DNA of 35,766 bases. Source: Candidatus Atribacteria bacterium (GTDB lineage Bacteria > Atribacterota > Phoenicimicrobiia > Phoenicimicrobiales > Stramentimicrobiaceae). The translations under genes were made by a program, and so were the position numbers. Below the pieces are notes generated by a model. That model ran no database searches and had not been told where the DNA came from. It saw only the letters and a list, made by a program, of their open reading frames with translations. Shown in pieces: positions 1 to 9,061 of the stretch. The stretch covers positions 1-35,766 of the forward strand of contig JAKQEP010000137.1 of assembly GCA_029556475.1 (NCBI GenBank), in the 5' to 3' direction. Numbering within the stretch: the first letter of the stretch is position 1; each line of letters starts with the position of its first letter.

Positions 1-1085
1 TTATCACCGGGCATTGCCATCTCTACTCCTTCTGGAAGATATACGGTACCTGTTACGTCGGTAGTTCTGAAATAGAACTGGGGACGATAGCCGCTGAAGA
101 TAGAGGTATGTCTTCCTCCTTCTTCTTTGGTCAGGATGACAACTTCTGCTTTAAATTTGGTGTGAGGGGTAATACTACCTGGGGCAGCTATGACCTGACC
201 ACGTCTGACCTCTTTTTTATCTACGCCACGAAGAAGTATACCAACATTATCACCAGCTTCAGCCTGATCCAGCAGTTTGCGGAACATCTCCACACCAGTT
301 GCTACTGTCTTTTTCGGTTTATCACTCAATCCCACAATCTCTACCTGGTCACCGACTTTGACTATCCCGCGCTCCACTCGACCGGTAGCTACTGTTCCTC
401 TGCCGGTGATACTGAAGACATCCTCTACAGAGAGGAGGAAGGGTTTATCTACATCACGCATCGGTGTAGGAATATAGCTATCAACAGCATCTAATAGTTC
501 TTGAATAGGTTTGAAAGCTGGATCATCAGGATTACCCGGGTCAGCTTCCATAGCCTTAAGGGCAGAACCTCTTATGACCGGTATATCATCACCGGGAAAC
601 TCATATTCATTGAGTAATTCCCGCACTTCCATTTCTACCAGGTCAATTAACTCAGGATCATCTACCATGTCAACTTTGTTTAAAAAGACTACGATATAGG
701 GCACTCCTACCTGACGAGATAAGAGAATGTGTTCCCGGGTCTGAGGCATAGGACCATCAGCAGCCGAGACTACCAGAATTGCACCATCCATCTGAGCTGC
801 ACCGGTAATCATATTTTTGACATAGTCAGCATGACCGGGACAATCAATATGGGCATAATGTCTATTTTCCGTCTCATATTCCGCATGGAATACTGAGATA
901 GTAATTCCCCTGTCTCTCTCCTCTGGAGCACGGTCGATTTCCTCAAAGGCGGTAGCTTTAGCAAGTTTCTTACCGGATAAATATTTGGTAATTGCTGAGG
1001 TAAGAGTTGTTTTACCATGATCAACATGACCAATAGTCCCAATATTAACATGCGGCTTGGAGCGGACAAACTTTTCTTTAGCCAT
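1..1085 (-). CDS. tuf: Elongation factor Tu, 3'-truncated by window edge
   Basis: EF-Tu is the GTPase that delivers aminoacyl-tRNA to the ribosome. The reading frame opens at ATG 1085-1083, with AAGGAGG a short distance upstream. 361 codons are present before the window ends, so roughly the last 35-40 residues are missing. Visible motifs are the P-loop GHVDHGKT (about residues 19-26), the switch-I region around [20 protein letters not shown] and NKVD. These are followed by the start of the beta-barrel domains ([13 protein letters not shown]). The usual 'THVEYE' stretch after switch I reads VFHAEYE here. Three tRNA genes lie directly upstream on the same strand with no visible terminator between, so tuf is probably cotranscribed with them. 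Identification is certain from the sequence; the cotranscription is inferred. Confidence 0.98.
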   Translation of the reverse strand, partial: MAKEKFVRSKPHVNIGTIGHVDHGKTTLTSAITKYLSGKKLAKATAFEEIDRAPEERDRGITISVFHAEYETENRHYAHIDCPGHADYVKNMITGAAQMDGAILVVSAADGPMPQTREHILLSRQVGVPYIVVFLNKVDMVDDPELIDLVEMEVRELLNEYEFPGDDIPVIRGSALKAMEADPGNPDDPAFKPIQELLDAVDSYIPTPMRDVDKPFLLSVEDVFSITGRGTVATGRVERGIVKVGDQVEIVGLSDKPKKTVATGVEMFRKLLDQAEAGDNVGILLRGVDKKEVRRGQVIAAPGSITPHTKFKAEVVILTKEEGGRHTSIFSGYRPQFYFRTTDVTGTVYLPEGVEMAMPGD

Positions 1086-1199
1086 TTTGTTTTTTCCTCC
1101 TTAAAAGGTTGCTTATACTAATTTCTATTGCAAATAAAGTAAAAATTTCTTAATCTCTATGTTATTTAAAAATACCTATTAAAATTGTTAATCAAATAC

Positions 1200-1276
1200 T
1201 GGAGCCCACGACCGGAGTTGAACCGGTGACCTCATCCTTACCAAGGATGCGCTCTAACCAACTGAGCTACGCGGGC
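1200..1276 (-). tRNA. tRNA-Thr(GGU)
   Basis: A complete cloverleaf can be folded on the minus strand. The 7-bp acceptor stem is GCCCGCG with CGUGGGC, containing one G-U pair. The anticodon loop is UUGGUAA, giving anticodon GGU, and the T-arm carries GGUUCAACUCC. The CCA end is encoded (1200-1202), with discriminator U at 1203. It is the last tRNA before tuf. Confidence 0.97.
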
Positions 1277-1279
1277 GAA

Positions 1280-1366
1280 TGGTGGGGAGGGAAGGATTCG
1301 AACCTTCGAAGGCGTTCAGCCAACGGATCTACAGTCCGCTCCATTTGGCCACTTTGGTACCTCCCC
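1280..1366 (-). tRNA. tRNA-Tyr(GUA)
   Basis: This is a class II tRNA with a long variable arm on the minus strand. The acceptor GGGGAGG pairs with CCUCCCC, and the anticodon loop CUGUAGA gives anticodon GUA. Discriminator A (1283) and CCA (1280-1282) are encoded. Only 3 nt separate it from the downstream tRNA-Thr(GGU), so no tRNA-Gly fits between them. Confidence 0.97.
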
Positions 1367-1384
1367 GAAAATTCTTTTCATCTT

Positions 1385-1460
1385 TGGAGCCGATGATCCG
1401 ATTCGAACGGATGACCTGCTGATTACAAATCAGCTGCTCTACCAGCTGAGCTACACCGGC
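1385..1460 (-). tRNA. tRNA-Thr(UGU)
   Basis: This tRNA on the minus strand has acceptor GCCGGUG, anticodon stem GCUGA/UCAGC and loop UUUGUAA, giving anticodon UGU. Discriminator U (1388) and CCA (1385-1387) are encoded. It is the first gene of the tRNA-tuf unit, a few bases downstream of a strong promoter. Confidence 0.97.
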
Positions 1461-1470
1461 AACATAAAAC

Positions 1471-1499
1471 ATTATAGTTATTATTGTAACTCAAGTCAA
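1471..1499 (-). promoter_or_regulatory. Promoter of the tRNA-tuf unit
   Basis: Minus strand -35 TTGACT (1499-1494) and -10 TATAAT (1476-1471) are separated by 17 bp. This places the start site about 4-6 nt before the first tRNA. The promoter fits in the 41 bp between the sigH stop and tRNA-Thr(UGU), so the stable-RNA unit appears to have its own vegetative promoter. Confidence 0.85.
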
Positions 1500-1501
1500 T
1501 T

Positions 1502-2134
1502 TTATTTGGCAATAAACTCTAATTTTCTTTTAATTCTTTGTATGGTATTATCCACACATTTACTATTTTTTTTAATTTCTAAAGCAATATCATGGTATGT
1601 ATTACCGTCTAAGTATGCCTTTAGCACTATTTTTTCCAAATTAGATAGGATATTTTTTAATTTAATCTTTAACTCTCGAAATCTTTCTTTACTCAACAAT
1701 ATGCTCATAGGGTCATTTATTTTTAGATCATCAATTATGTCCAGCAGCGTACGATCAAAACCTTCTACTGGTTCAATAGGCTGATTTAAAGAAATACAAT
1801 TACCGGGTGGCTTACGCTTAATTCTGGAAGATTTTTTTATAGCGGTAATGATTTGTCTGATAATACAAATTTCCGCAAATATTCTAAAAGAAGCAGATTT
1901 CGAATTATCATAATTGCGCACTGCTTTATATAAGCCAATCATACCTTCTTGAATAATGTCTTCTGTATCAGCACCTATTAAAAAGTATGTCCTTGCCTTT
2001 ATTTTAACCAATCTCTTATAACGATCAATAAGGCAATTCTCGGCTAAAACATTTCCATTATTAGCCAGTGTCACAAGTGATGCATCATCAAATTTTTGAT
2101 AAAGTGTAAAAGGTTTTTCCTTAAAAAGTACCAA
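1502..2134 (-). CDS. sigH: SigH/Spo0H-type RNA polymerase sigma factor
   Basis: This 210-residue sigma-70-family factor resembles Bacillus SigH along its length. Region 2 holds the signature ADTEDIIQEGMIGLYKAV, followed by a segment matching AELCITRQIITAIK of SigH (here AEICIIRQIITAIK). Region 4 (about residues 160-207) has LSNLEKIVLKAYLDGNTYHDIA and IQRIKRKLE. The start is TTG 2134-2132, supported by AGGTGA 7 nt upstream; no nearby ATG fits. In Bacillus, sigH lies downstream of the cysS block and just before rpmG-secE-nusG. Here it follows cysS and precedes the tRNA-tuf unit. In Bacillus the factor controls transition-phase and sporulation genes. Nothing in the window shows its regulon here, and a role outside sporulation is possible. 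Confidence 0.93.
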   Translation of the reverse strand: MVLFKEKPFTLYQKFDDASLVTLANNGNVLAENCLIDRYKRLVKIKARTYFLIGADTEDIIQEGMIGLYKAVRNYDNSKSASFRIFAEICIIRQIITAIKKSSRIKRKPPGNCISLNQPIEPVEGFDRTLLDIIDDLKINDPMSILLSKERFRELKIKLKNILSNLEKIVLKAYLDGNTYHDIALEIKKNSKCVDNTIQRIKRKLEFIAK

Positions 2135-2280
2135 TTTAAATTCACCTGCTCAATACAATTTCACTGTTGATTTTTATAAAATATTTTTTAAAATTGGTTT
2201 AACTTAAGCATTAAAATATTTGAATAAAAAGTTTAATTTTTAAGCTGATTTTGGTTATAAAAATAATCAATAATTTTGTA

Positions 2281-2310
2281 ATTATAGGCTGATAATTTTA
2301 ATATAGTCAA
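2281..2310 (-). promoter_or_regulatory. Probable promoter of sigH
   Basis: Minus strand -35 TTGACT (2310-2305) and -10 TATAAT (2286-2281) are separated by 18 bp. The -35 box contains the TGA stop of cysS (2309-2307), so the promoter begins inside the upstream gene. It would give sigH a leader of about 140 nt. The box match is seen directly; its activity is inferred. Confidence 0.7.
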
Positions 2311-3734
2311 GACTTTTTCCATCGTGCTCCATCGGCTGTATCTTCAATAATTACCCCCACTCCTAACAACTTTTCTCTGATCTTATCAGCGGTTTCCCAA
2401 TCTTTATACTTTCTAGCTCTTTCTCGCGCTGCAATTAAATGTCCTATTTCTGTTTCTGGTAACATCGTTTGCCGGGACAATTGTGAAGAAAATTTTAAGC
2501 CTAAAATATTTGTTCCAAATTCTTCATAGAATTGAATAACTTTATTTATTATTTCCAAATTTTTATTCTTGGTCTTATTTAAATATATATTTGTTTCTTT
2601 TGCCAGTAAAAATAAGGTGCTCAAAGCAATTGGAGTATTAAAATCATCATCCATTGCCTCAATAAATGCATCCTTCATTCTGTCAACGGTTTCAGTTAAT
2701 TTTTTACTATCCTCATCTATTTTTTTATGAATTTGTTTACTTTGAGAGAAAAAATTTAGATTGAATATTAGATTATTCAGTGTTTCTATGCTATTTTTTG
2801 ATTGTTCTATCTGTTCAATAGAATAATTCAAAGGGCTCCTATAATGGGCTGATAGTAAAAAATGCCTAATAGTCGAACCATCATATTTTTGAGACAATTC
2901 TCTTATGGTAAGAATATTTCCAATAGATTTTGACATTTTTTTATTATCTATTTTCAAATAGCCATTGTGTAACCAATATCGGGCAAATATTTTCCCACTA
3001 ACTGCTTCACTTTGTGCAATTTCATTCTCATGATGAGGGAATATTAAATCCTCCCCACCGGCATGTATATCAAAAGTATCGCCGAGATATTTGGAAGACA
3101 TCACTGAGCACTCTATATGCCAACCTGGACGCCCAAAACTCCAGGGGCTACTCCATTCAGGCTCACCTTCTTTGGATTTCTTCCAGAGAACAAAATCATA
3201 TGGATTTTTCTTTCTTTCATCTACTTCTATTCTTGCCCCAGCTTTAATTTCATCAATACTCTGTTTAGACAACTTCCCATAATCCTTAAACTTGCTAACA
3301 TCATAATAGACATCTCCATCAACAACATAGGCATAGCCTTTCTCTTGTAATCTCAAGATGAATTTAATAATGTCAGTAATATGTTCAGTTGCTCGGGGAT
3401 AGAAATCAGCTCTTCCAATATTTAAAAAATCTGCATCATAGAAATACTCTGCAATAAACCTTTCAGCTATCTTATCATATGAACTTCCCAACTCTTTTGC
3501 TTTGTTAATAACTTTATCGTCAATATCAGTAAAGTTAGACACATATGTAACTTTATATTTTTTATATTGCAGATATTTTCTTAATACTTCAAATACTAAA
3601 AATGGTCTGGCATTACCAATGTGGAAGAAGTTATAAACAGTGGGGCCACATACATACATGCCAACCTGTTTTCCATTAAGTGGAATGAATTCTTCTTTTT
3701 TTCTGGTTAGAGTATTGTATAACTTCAAACTCAA
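2307..3734 (-). CDS. cysS: Cysteinyl-tRNA synthetase
   Basis: This 475-residue class I synthetase charges tRNA-Cys. The HIGH-type motif HIGN is at residues 38-41 and KMSKS at 266-270. The zinc ligands expected for the family are visible: C29 in CGPTVY, C209 in GWHIECS, then H234 and E238 in FPHHENE. The length is normal for the family and the C-terminus is intact. The start is TTG (3734-3732), with GAGAGG about 8 nt upstream; the third codon is also TTG, leaving slight ambiguity. It sits 50 bp after yacL on the same strand and is probably cotranscribed with it, as neighbouring genes of the Bacillus cysS block are. No T-box leader is seen, and the gap is too short for one. Confidence 0.97.
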   Translation of the reverse strand: MSLKLYNTLTRKKEEFIPLNGKQVGMYVCGPTVYNFFHIGNARPFLVFEVLRKYLQYKKYKVTYVSNFTDIDDKVINKAKELGSSYDKIAERFIAEYFYDADFLNIGRADFYPRATEHITDIIKFILRLQEKGYAYVVDGDVYYDVSKFKDYGKLSKQSIDEIKAGARIEVDERKKNPYDFVLWKKSKEGEPEWSSPWSFGRPGWHIECSVMSSKYLGDTFDIHAGGEDLIFPHHENEIAQSEAVSGKIFARYWLHNGYLKIDNKKMSKSIGNILTIRELSQKYDGSTIRHFLLSAHYRSPLNYSIEQIEQSKNSIETLNNLIFNLNFFSQSKQIHKKIDEDSKKLTETVDRMKDAFIEAMDDDFNTPIALSTLFLLAKETNIYLNKTKNKNLEIINKVIQFYEEFGTNILGLKFSSQLSRQTMLPETEIGHLIAARERARKYKDWETADKIREKLLGVGVIIEDTADGARWKKS

Positions 3735-3784
3735 TGCTTTTTCCTCTCTTTTTATTACTTTGATTTTAAACTACACCTATTTTT

Positions 3785-4909
3785 TTAATTAGACCGTGTC
3801 TTCTTTTGATGGGTTGTTTCCTGATTCTTCTTATTGATTCTTTCCCTAATCCGACCAAATATCATTCTGCCCGCTGGTGTTTGCAAAATACTTGTTACCG
3901 CTACCTTAACCTTTTCGCCAATATTGTCCATCCCATTCTCAACTACAATCATTGTTCCGTCATCCAGGTAAGCGACACCTTGTCCAGATTCTTTTCCTTC
4001 CTTAATAATTTGTGTTACTAATTCTTCTCCTGGTAATATAATTGATTTTAAGGCATTTGCTAAATCGTTTATATTTAAAACCGTAACATTTTCCAATTGG
4101 GCTAATTTGTTTAGATTGTAATCATTGGTCAATATTTTGGCATCTATCTCTTTTGCTAATTTTATTAACTTGGTATCAACTGTTTTCAGCTCAGGATAGT
4201 CACGACTGATAATTTTTATTTTATTGCTGTGTAATTTATTTATCTTATTTAATACATCTAAACCCCGCCTGCCTCTATTTCTTTTTAAAGGTTCTGAAGA
4301 ATCCGCTATGGCTTGCAATTCATTTAAAACAAAACGAGGAATAATCAATACACCTTCCAAAAAATCTGTTTGAGAAATATCGGCTATTCTACCATCAATA
4401 ATGACACTGGTATCCAATATCTTCAATTGATAATGAGGGCTTTTTTCTCTTTTTTTAAATCTTTCAATATTCTTTTTATAAAAATTGACACTTTCTGTTC
4501 TTTTACTTAAACCAAGAGTAATTCCTAATAAACCTAAAGTGACATTTAATATAATTGGTAAATAATTACCAATAAAGGGGATAAAGGATAATGAATACGC
4601 TAATAAATTTGCTATTATCAATCCAACAATTAGACCTATTACTCCAGAAAGTATGTTTTGAGCAGGTATTCTTTGAAAATAGGTTATAATTTTCTTTCCT
4701 AAATAACATAATTTCTGATAACTGAGAATAAATAGAATAAATCCAAAAAAACTTCCAATAATGAATGATATGATGGGGATTAACCATCTATAATCTACAA
4801 ATAGAGAAAAGTTGTTTAACATTTTGGTGCCAGGAATGAGTTCATAACCAGATATCCCCCCTGCTAAAACAAAGACAGAACAAATAATTTTTTTGGTTAA
4901 ACCTGACAA
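3785..4909 (-). CDS. yacL: YacL-type membrane protein with PIN and TRAM domains
   Basis: The protein has an N-terminal block of four predicted membrane segments, a PIN nuclease-fold domain and a C-terminal TRAM domain. On the longer-frame numbering (start 4924) the segments lie at about residues 11-30, 47-70, 92-113 and 116-137. PIN is at about 168-292, with acidic residues in [17 protein letters not shown] and LTNDYN. TRAM is at about 300-360, including [16 protein letters not shown]. This is the standard YacL architecture beside radA; substrate and role are not established. The open frame reaches TTG 4924, but the GGAGG at 4922-4918 lies inside it and is correctly spaced for TTG 4909-4907. 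I therefore take 4909 as the start (374 residues). It has its own promoter (5032-5060). Confidence 0.93.
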   Translation of the reverse strand: MSGLTKKIICSVFVLAGGISGYELIPGTKMLNNFSLFVDYRWLIPIISFIIGSFFGFILFILSYQKLCYLGKKIITYFQRIPAQNILSGVIGLIVGLIIANLLAYSLSFIPFIGNYLPIILNVTLGLLGITLGLSKRTESVNFYKKNIERFKKREKSPHYQLKILDTSVIIDGRIADISQTDFLEGVLIIPRFVLNELQAIADSSEPLKRNRGRRGLDVLNKINKLHSNKIKIISRDYPELKTVDTKLIKLAKEIDAKILTNDYNLNKLAQLENVTVLNINDLANALKSIILPGEELVTQIIKEGKESGQGVAYLDDGTMIVVENGMDNIGEKVKVAVTSILQTPAGRMIFGRIRERINKKNQETTHQKKTRSN

Positions 4910-4917
4910 AATATTAA

Positions 4918-4922
4918 CCTCC
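4918..4922 (-). promoter_or_regulatory. Shine-Dalgarno that decides the yacL start
   Basis: GGAGG on the minus strand is followed 7 nt later by TTG (4909-4907), the sixth codon of the longest frame. The upstream TTG at 4924 has no ribosome binding site, so the shorter start is favoured. Confidence 0.7.
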
Positions 4923-5031
4923 AATATTCTTTTTTAGTATATAGAATTTCCTAATATTACACCGCTTTTTTAACACACCTCCTGTTAAAATAATTTTTTT
5001 TTGAAGTATTTATAAGCATTGTATTTATTGA

Positions 5032-5060
5032 ATTATATCATCTGTCAATTTTAGTGTAAA
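5032..5060 (-). promoter_or_regulatory. Extended -10 promoter for yacL-cysS
   Basis: Minus strand -35 TTTACA (5060-5055), 17-bp spacer and TATAAT (5037-5032), with TG one base upstream of the -10 (extended -10). The start site would be near 5025, giving a leader of about 115 nt before yacL. It separates yacL-cysS from the upstream radA transcript, although read-through cannot be excluded. Confidence 0.75.
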
Positions 5061-5092
5061 GCAAACAAATGAAGTGTACCCTTGTTTATTTT

Positions 5093-6451
5093 TTATTCTT
5101 TAAGTATTGTTAATATATCTCCTATATTGCCCAATGTTTTTATCTCTAGATGTTCAAATTTTTTGGAAAACTGTTTACCATTCTCGAGTGGTATAATACA
5201 TTTTTTAAACCCGATATTTTTAGCCTCTCTGAGCCGCCTTTCACATAGACTTACTGTTCGTACCTCTCCGGTTAAACCTAATTCACCAAAGACAACGGTA
5301 TCCAATGGTATAGCCAAACTCTTTATACTACTTAAGATTGCTACAGCAATTCCCAAATCAATTGCTGGTTCACTTATCTTTATACCACCTGCAGAGTTGA
5401 TATATATATCTTTATTTTGTAATTGAATTTTTAATTTATTCTCCAATACTGCAATGATTAAAGAGACTCTGTTATAATCAACGCCTGTGGTAAGCCTACG
5501 AGGGAAATTCAAATAAGAAGAGCTGGTTAATGCTTCAATTTCTACGGCCAATGGCCTGCTGCCTTCAAAAGTAATAGTGGTAACTGTGCCTGGAATTGGC
5601 TCAGATCGTGAAGACAATAGAATTTTTGAAGGATTGGCGACTTCTTTTAAACCAACACTTTCCATTTGAAAAATTCCCAACTCATTGGTAGTACCAAATC
5701 TATTTTTTATACTTCGAAGAAGCCTGTAGGCCTGAAACCTTTCGCCTTCAAGATATAAAACAGTATCAACAATATGCTCAAGTATTTTTGGTCCGGCTAT
5801 TCCTCCATCTTTTGTTACGTGTCCTATTATGATCATGGCAATATCATCTTTTTTAGCTATTTCCATCAATCTGGAAGTGCAACTCTTTACTTGTGTTATA
5901 CTTCCTGGAGCAGAGGGGGTATTTGAATCATTAACAATCTGTATGGAATCAATAATCGCAATTTTTGGTTTTATCTCTTTCAACTGTGCAATTATTTTTT
6001 CCAGACCATTTTCCGATAATAGGTAGATGTGTTCAGAATTAACAGATAATCTGTCAGCTCTGAGAGAAATCTGTCTTATTGATTCTTCCGCTGAAATATA
6101 AAGGATTTTACCTATTTTATCTACTAATTGTTGCGCAATTTGTAATGCTAAAGTTGATTTCCCAATCCCTGGCTCACCCCCAATAAGAATCAGTGAACCA
6201 GGTACAATGCCTCCCCCTAAAACACGGTCAAATTCTACGATGCCAGTCTGGTACCGTAGCTCATTAATATTAAATTTTAACTTACTGATAGGTTTAGCAA
6301 GCTCGTCTTTTTGAATCTTCGCAGATATTTTATTTGAAATATCTTGTGACAAAAGAGAATTCCATGCACCGCAATTTGGACAACGACCAAACCATTGAGA
6401 TGTTTCAAAATTACACTTCTGGCAAAGATAATATTTAGTACTGTTTTTCAT
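5093..6451 (-). CDS. radA: DNA repair protein RadA (Sms)
   Basis: RadA is a RecA-like ATPase that promotes branch migration in recombinational repair. This 452-residue protein has the full family layout. A four-cysteine zinc finger lies at C10, C13, C24 and C27. Walker A GEPGIGKST is at about 92-100. The RadA-specific KNRFG motif is at 249-253, and a C-terminal Lon-protease-like domain follows from about residue 290. The start is ATG 6451-6449. The only purine-rich site, AAGGAG, lies about 20 nt upstream, farther than usual, so expression may partly depend on coupling. It lies 45 bp after clpC in the same direction, matching the clpC-radA order of Bacillus. Confidence 0.97.
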   Translation of the reverse strand: MKNSTKYYLCQKCNFETSQWFGRCPNCGAWNSLLSQDISNKISAKIQKDELAKPISKLKFNINELRYQTGIVEFDRVLGGGIVPGSLILIGGEPGIGKSTLALQIAQQLVDKIGKILYISAEESIRQISLRADRLSVNSEHIYLLSENGLEKIIAQLKEIKPKIAIIDSIQIVNDSNTPSAPGSITQVKSCTSRLMEIAKKDDIAMIIIGHVTKDGGIAGPKILEHIVDTVLYLEGERFQAYRLLRSIKNRFGTTNELGIFQMESVGLKEVANPSKILLSSRSEPIPGTVTTITFEGSRPLAVEIEALTSSSYLNFPRRLTTGVDYNRVSLIIAVLENKLKIQLQNKDIYINSAGGIKISEPAIDLGIAVAILSSIKSLAIPLDTVVFGELGLTGEVRTVSLCERRLREAKNIGFKKCIIPLENGKQFSKKFEHLEIKTLGNIGDILTILKE

Positions 6452-6496
6452 AATAAAAAGAAAGATTCTGCTCCTTTCAACAATAAATAGATAGTA

Positions 6497-8986
6497 CTAA
6501 CATTCAATCTCATCATTGTCATTATACTGTTCTTCATTTTTTTGCTTGTTCTTTAATTCTTTTTTTTCAAAAACAATGCTCTCTTTCTTTGCTCCAATTG
6601 AAATATGTTCTCCTTCTTTCAACTCACCAGAGAGAATTTTTTCAGAAATAGGATTCTCTATCAATCTTTCAATGGTTCTTCTTAAAGGTCTGGCGCCAAA
6701 GTTGGGATCATATCCTTCTTTCGCTAAAATATCCTTGGCGCTGTTACTGACAGAAAAGAATATTTTTTGTTCTGCCAACAACTCTCTTACTTCATTAAGC
6801 AATAAATCTGCAATCTGCCTTATTTCATTTTTAGTAAGGCTCTTAAAGACAATTATCTCATCAATTCTGTTCAGAAATTCTGGTCTGAATGTTTTATTTA
6901 ACTCTCCCATTACTCTATCTTTAATATCCTTATAAGACATTTGTTCCGGTTCCTGTGAACTTCTAAATCCCAAAGAAGTACCTTTTTTAATTAAGGTAGC
7001 CCCTACATTAGAAGTCATAATAATAACAGTGTTTTTAAAATCTACTACTCTGCCTTGAGCATCAGTCAATCTGCCATCCTCAAATATCTGTAATAGTATG
7101 TTAAAAACATCTGGGTGTGCCTTTTCTATCTCATCAAGCAATACTACAGAATAAGGTCTTCTTCGTACCTTCTCGGTCAATTGACCACCTTCTTCGTATC
7201 CAACATAACCAGGAGGAGCCCCAACCAATCTAGAAACAGCGAATTTTTCCATATATTCAGACATATCTAAACTGATCATGGCATTCTCATCACCAAATAG
7301 AAACTCAGCTAAACTTCTTGCTAATTCAGTTTTGCCTACACCTGTTGGACCCAAGAAAACAAAAGAACCAATAGGCCTTTTGGGATCCTTCATTCCGGCT
7401 CTAGCTCTACGAACAGCCCTTGATATTGCTTTTATAGCTTCATCCTGTCCGATAATCCGTTTATGTAAATCATCTTCCATCCTGATCAGTTTTTTTGCTT
7501 CCTCCTCTTTCAGAGAATATACCGGTACTCCACTCCAACTGGAAACTACCTCAGCCACATCTTCTACGGTAACTTCTATTTTATCCTTTGTTTTTCCAAT
7601 TTCCCACTCTTTTTTAATCTCATTATACTTCTCTTCATACTTTCTTTCCTTATCTCTTAATTTAGCAGCTTTTTCAAATTGTTGTAACTTTACAGCAGTC
7701 TCCTTTTCTTTTCTTATTTTTAACAACTCTTCTTCAACGTCTTTTACATCTGGCGGGAAAACGGTGTTTTTCAATTTTACCCGAGAAGATGCTTCATCAA
7801 TAACGTCTATTGCTTTATCCGGTAAAAACCGACCGGAAACGTATCTTGCTGCCAATTTCACGGCTGATACTAAAGCCTCATCAGTAATAGTTAATTTGTG
7901 ATGAGCTTCATACCTATCTCTTAATCCTCTGAGTATTTGAATGGCTTCATCAATGGTAGGTTCGGGAACATTGATAGGCTGAAAACGCCTTTCAAGTGCT
8001 TTATCTTTTTCAATATATTTTCTGTATTCATCTGTGGTTGTTGCTCCAATGGTCTGTATTTCGCCCCGGGCCAAAGCAGGTTTTAATATATTAGACGCAT
8101 CTATAGCGCCTTCTGCCGCTCCAGCACCCACAAGCGTATGAAATTCATCGATAAAAAGAATTATGTCATTCGAATTTTCCACCTCTTTAACTATTTTTTT
8201 GAGCCGTTTTTCGAACTCACCCCTGTATTTGGTACCAGCGACAATTAAAGCAAGGTCAAGTGAGATTATTCTCTTATTTTTTAAAATTTCTGGAACATCA
8301 TTAGCGGCAATTTTTTGCGCCAACCCCTCTACAATAGCTGTTTTTCCAACACCAGCCTCACCAATTAAACAGGGATTATTTTTCTTTCTCCTGCTTAATA
8401 TTTGAATTACTCTTTGGATTTCACAATTTCTCCCAACCACAGGGTCTAACTTTTCCTCTCTGGCTAATTCCGTTAAATCTCTTCCGAATTCATCCAATGT
8501 TGGAACTTTGCTTTCTTTTCTAATAACACCACCAGGGGCATCAGGACTATCACTTTCCATTAAAAGGCTTAGTATCCTGGAATAAATACCTTCTAAATCT
8601 AATCCCATTTGAGTTAAAATTCGGGTTGCAACACCGCTACCTTCTTTGATTAGCCCTAAGAGTAAATGTTCGGTACCAATATAGTTTTGACCCAATCTAC
8701 TGGCTTCTTGAGATGCTAACTCTAATACTTTTTTAGCCCTTGGAGTAAAGGTAATCTCACTTACTTCCTGATATTCTCCTCTTCCTACTATTTTCTCAAT
8801 CTCTTCTACAATTCTTTCCGGTTCGACACCCAGTTCACGTAAGATTTTGCTGGCAATCCCATCGTTTTCTTTAACCAAACCAACTAAAATATGCTCAGTC
8901 CCAATATAATTATGATTAAGATTCACAGCTTCCTCCTGTGCTATCATAATCACTTTTCTAACTTTTTCAGTATATCGTTTAAACAT
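6497..8986 (-). CDS. clpC: ATP-dependent Clp protease ATPase subunit ClpC
   Basis: This 829-residue Hsp100 unfoldase of the ClpC type feeds substrates to ClpP. Two N-terminal Clp repeats (about 1-145) contain [10 protein letters not shown] and [13 protein letters not shown]-1 carries Walker A GEAGVGKT (209-216) and a Walker B FIDEFH. The UVR-bearing middle domain is near 436-450. AAA-2 carries GPTGVGKT (546-553), [14 protein letters not shown] and LLDEIEKAH. An LGF [12 protein letters not shown] 672-674 is the expected ClpP-docking loop. The start is ATG 8986 with AAGGA upstream. It follows mcsA-mcsB; in Bacillus, McsA/McsB mark substrates with phosphoarginine for ClpC, and the linkage here suggests the same partnership. 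Confidence 0.98.
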   Translation of the reverse strand: MFKRYTEKVRKVIMIAQEEAVNLNHNYIGTEHILVGLVKENDGIASKILRELGVEPERIVEEIEKIVGRGEYQEVSEITFTPRAKKVLELASQEASRLGQNYIGTEHLLLGLIKEGSGVATRILTQMGLDLEGIYSRILSLLMESDSPDAPGGVIRKESKVPTLDEFGRDLTELAREEKLDPVVGRNCEIQRVIQILSRRKKNNPCLIGEAGVGKTAIVEGLAQKIAANDVPEILKNKRIISLDLALIVAGTKYRGEFEKRLKKIVKEVENSNDIILFIDEFHTLVGAGAAEGAIDASNILKPALARGEIQTIGATTTDEYRKYIEKDKALERRFQPINVPEPTIDEAIQILRGLRDRYEAHHKLTITDEALVSAVKLAARYVSGRFLPDKAIDVIDEASSRVKLKNTVFPPDVKDVEEELLKIRKEKETAVKLQQFEKAAKLRDKERKYEEKYNEIKKEWEIGKTKDKIEVTVEDVAEVVSSWSGVPVYSLKEEEAKKLIRMEDDLHKRIIGQDEAIKAISRAVRRARAGMKDPKRPIGSFVFLGPTGVGKTELARSLAEFLFGDENAMISLDMSEYMEKFAVSRLVGAPPGYVGYEEGGQLTEKVRRRPYSVVLLDEIEKAHPDVFNILLQIFEDGRLTDAQGRVVDFKNTVIIMTSNVGATLIKKGTSLGFRSSQEPEQMSYKDIKDRVMGELNKTFRPEFLNRIDEIIVFKSLTKNEIRQIADLLLNEVRELLAEQKIFFSVSNSAKDILAKEGYDPNFGARPLRRTIERLIENPISEKILSGELKEGEHISIGAKKESIVFEKKELKNKQKNEEQYNDNDEIEC

Positions 8987-9061
8987 TTGATATCCTTCCC
9001 AATTTTTTATTTAAAATTATTTTCTTAAATAATTTTCATTAAGAAAAGTATTTATCTCAAT

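Noticed and set aside
4914-4976. Possible 20-residue leader ORF (GTG 4976 to TAA 4914) ahead of yacL, its stop overlapping the yacL ribosome site
   Set aside because: The GGAGG before its GTG is only 1 nt away, too close for initiation, and the short peptide has no recognisable attenuator pattern.
7278-7901. 207-codon plus-strand open frame opposite clpC, and the other plus-strand frames in the window
   Set aside because: They lie antisense to well-identified conserved genes, have low-complexity Ser/Phe/Leu-rich translations and lack ribosome sites; they are shadow frames.
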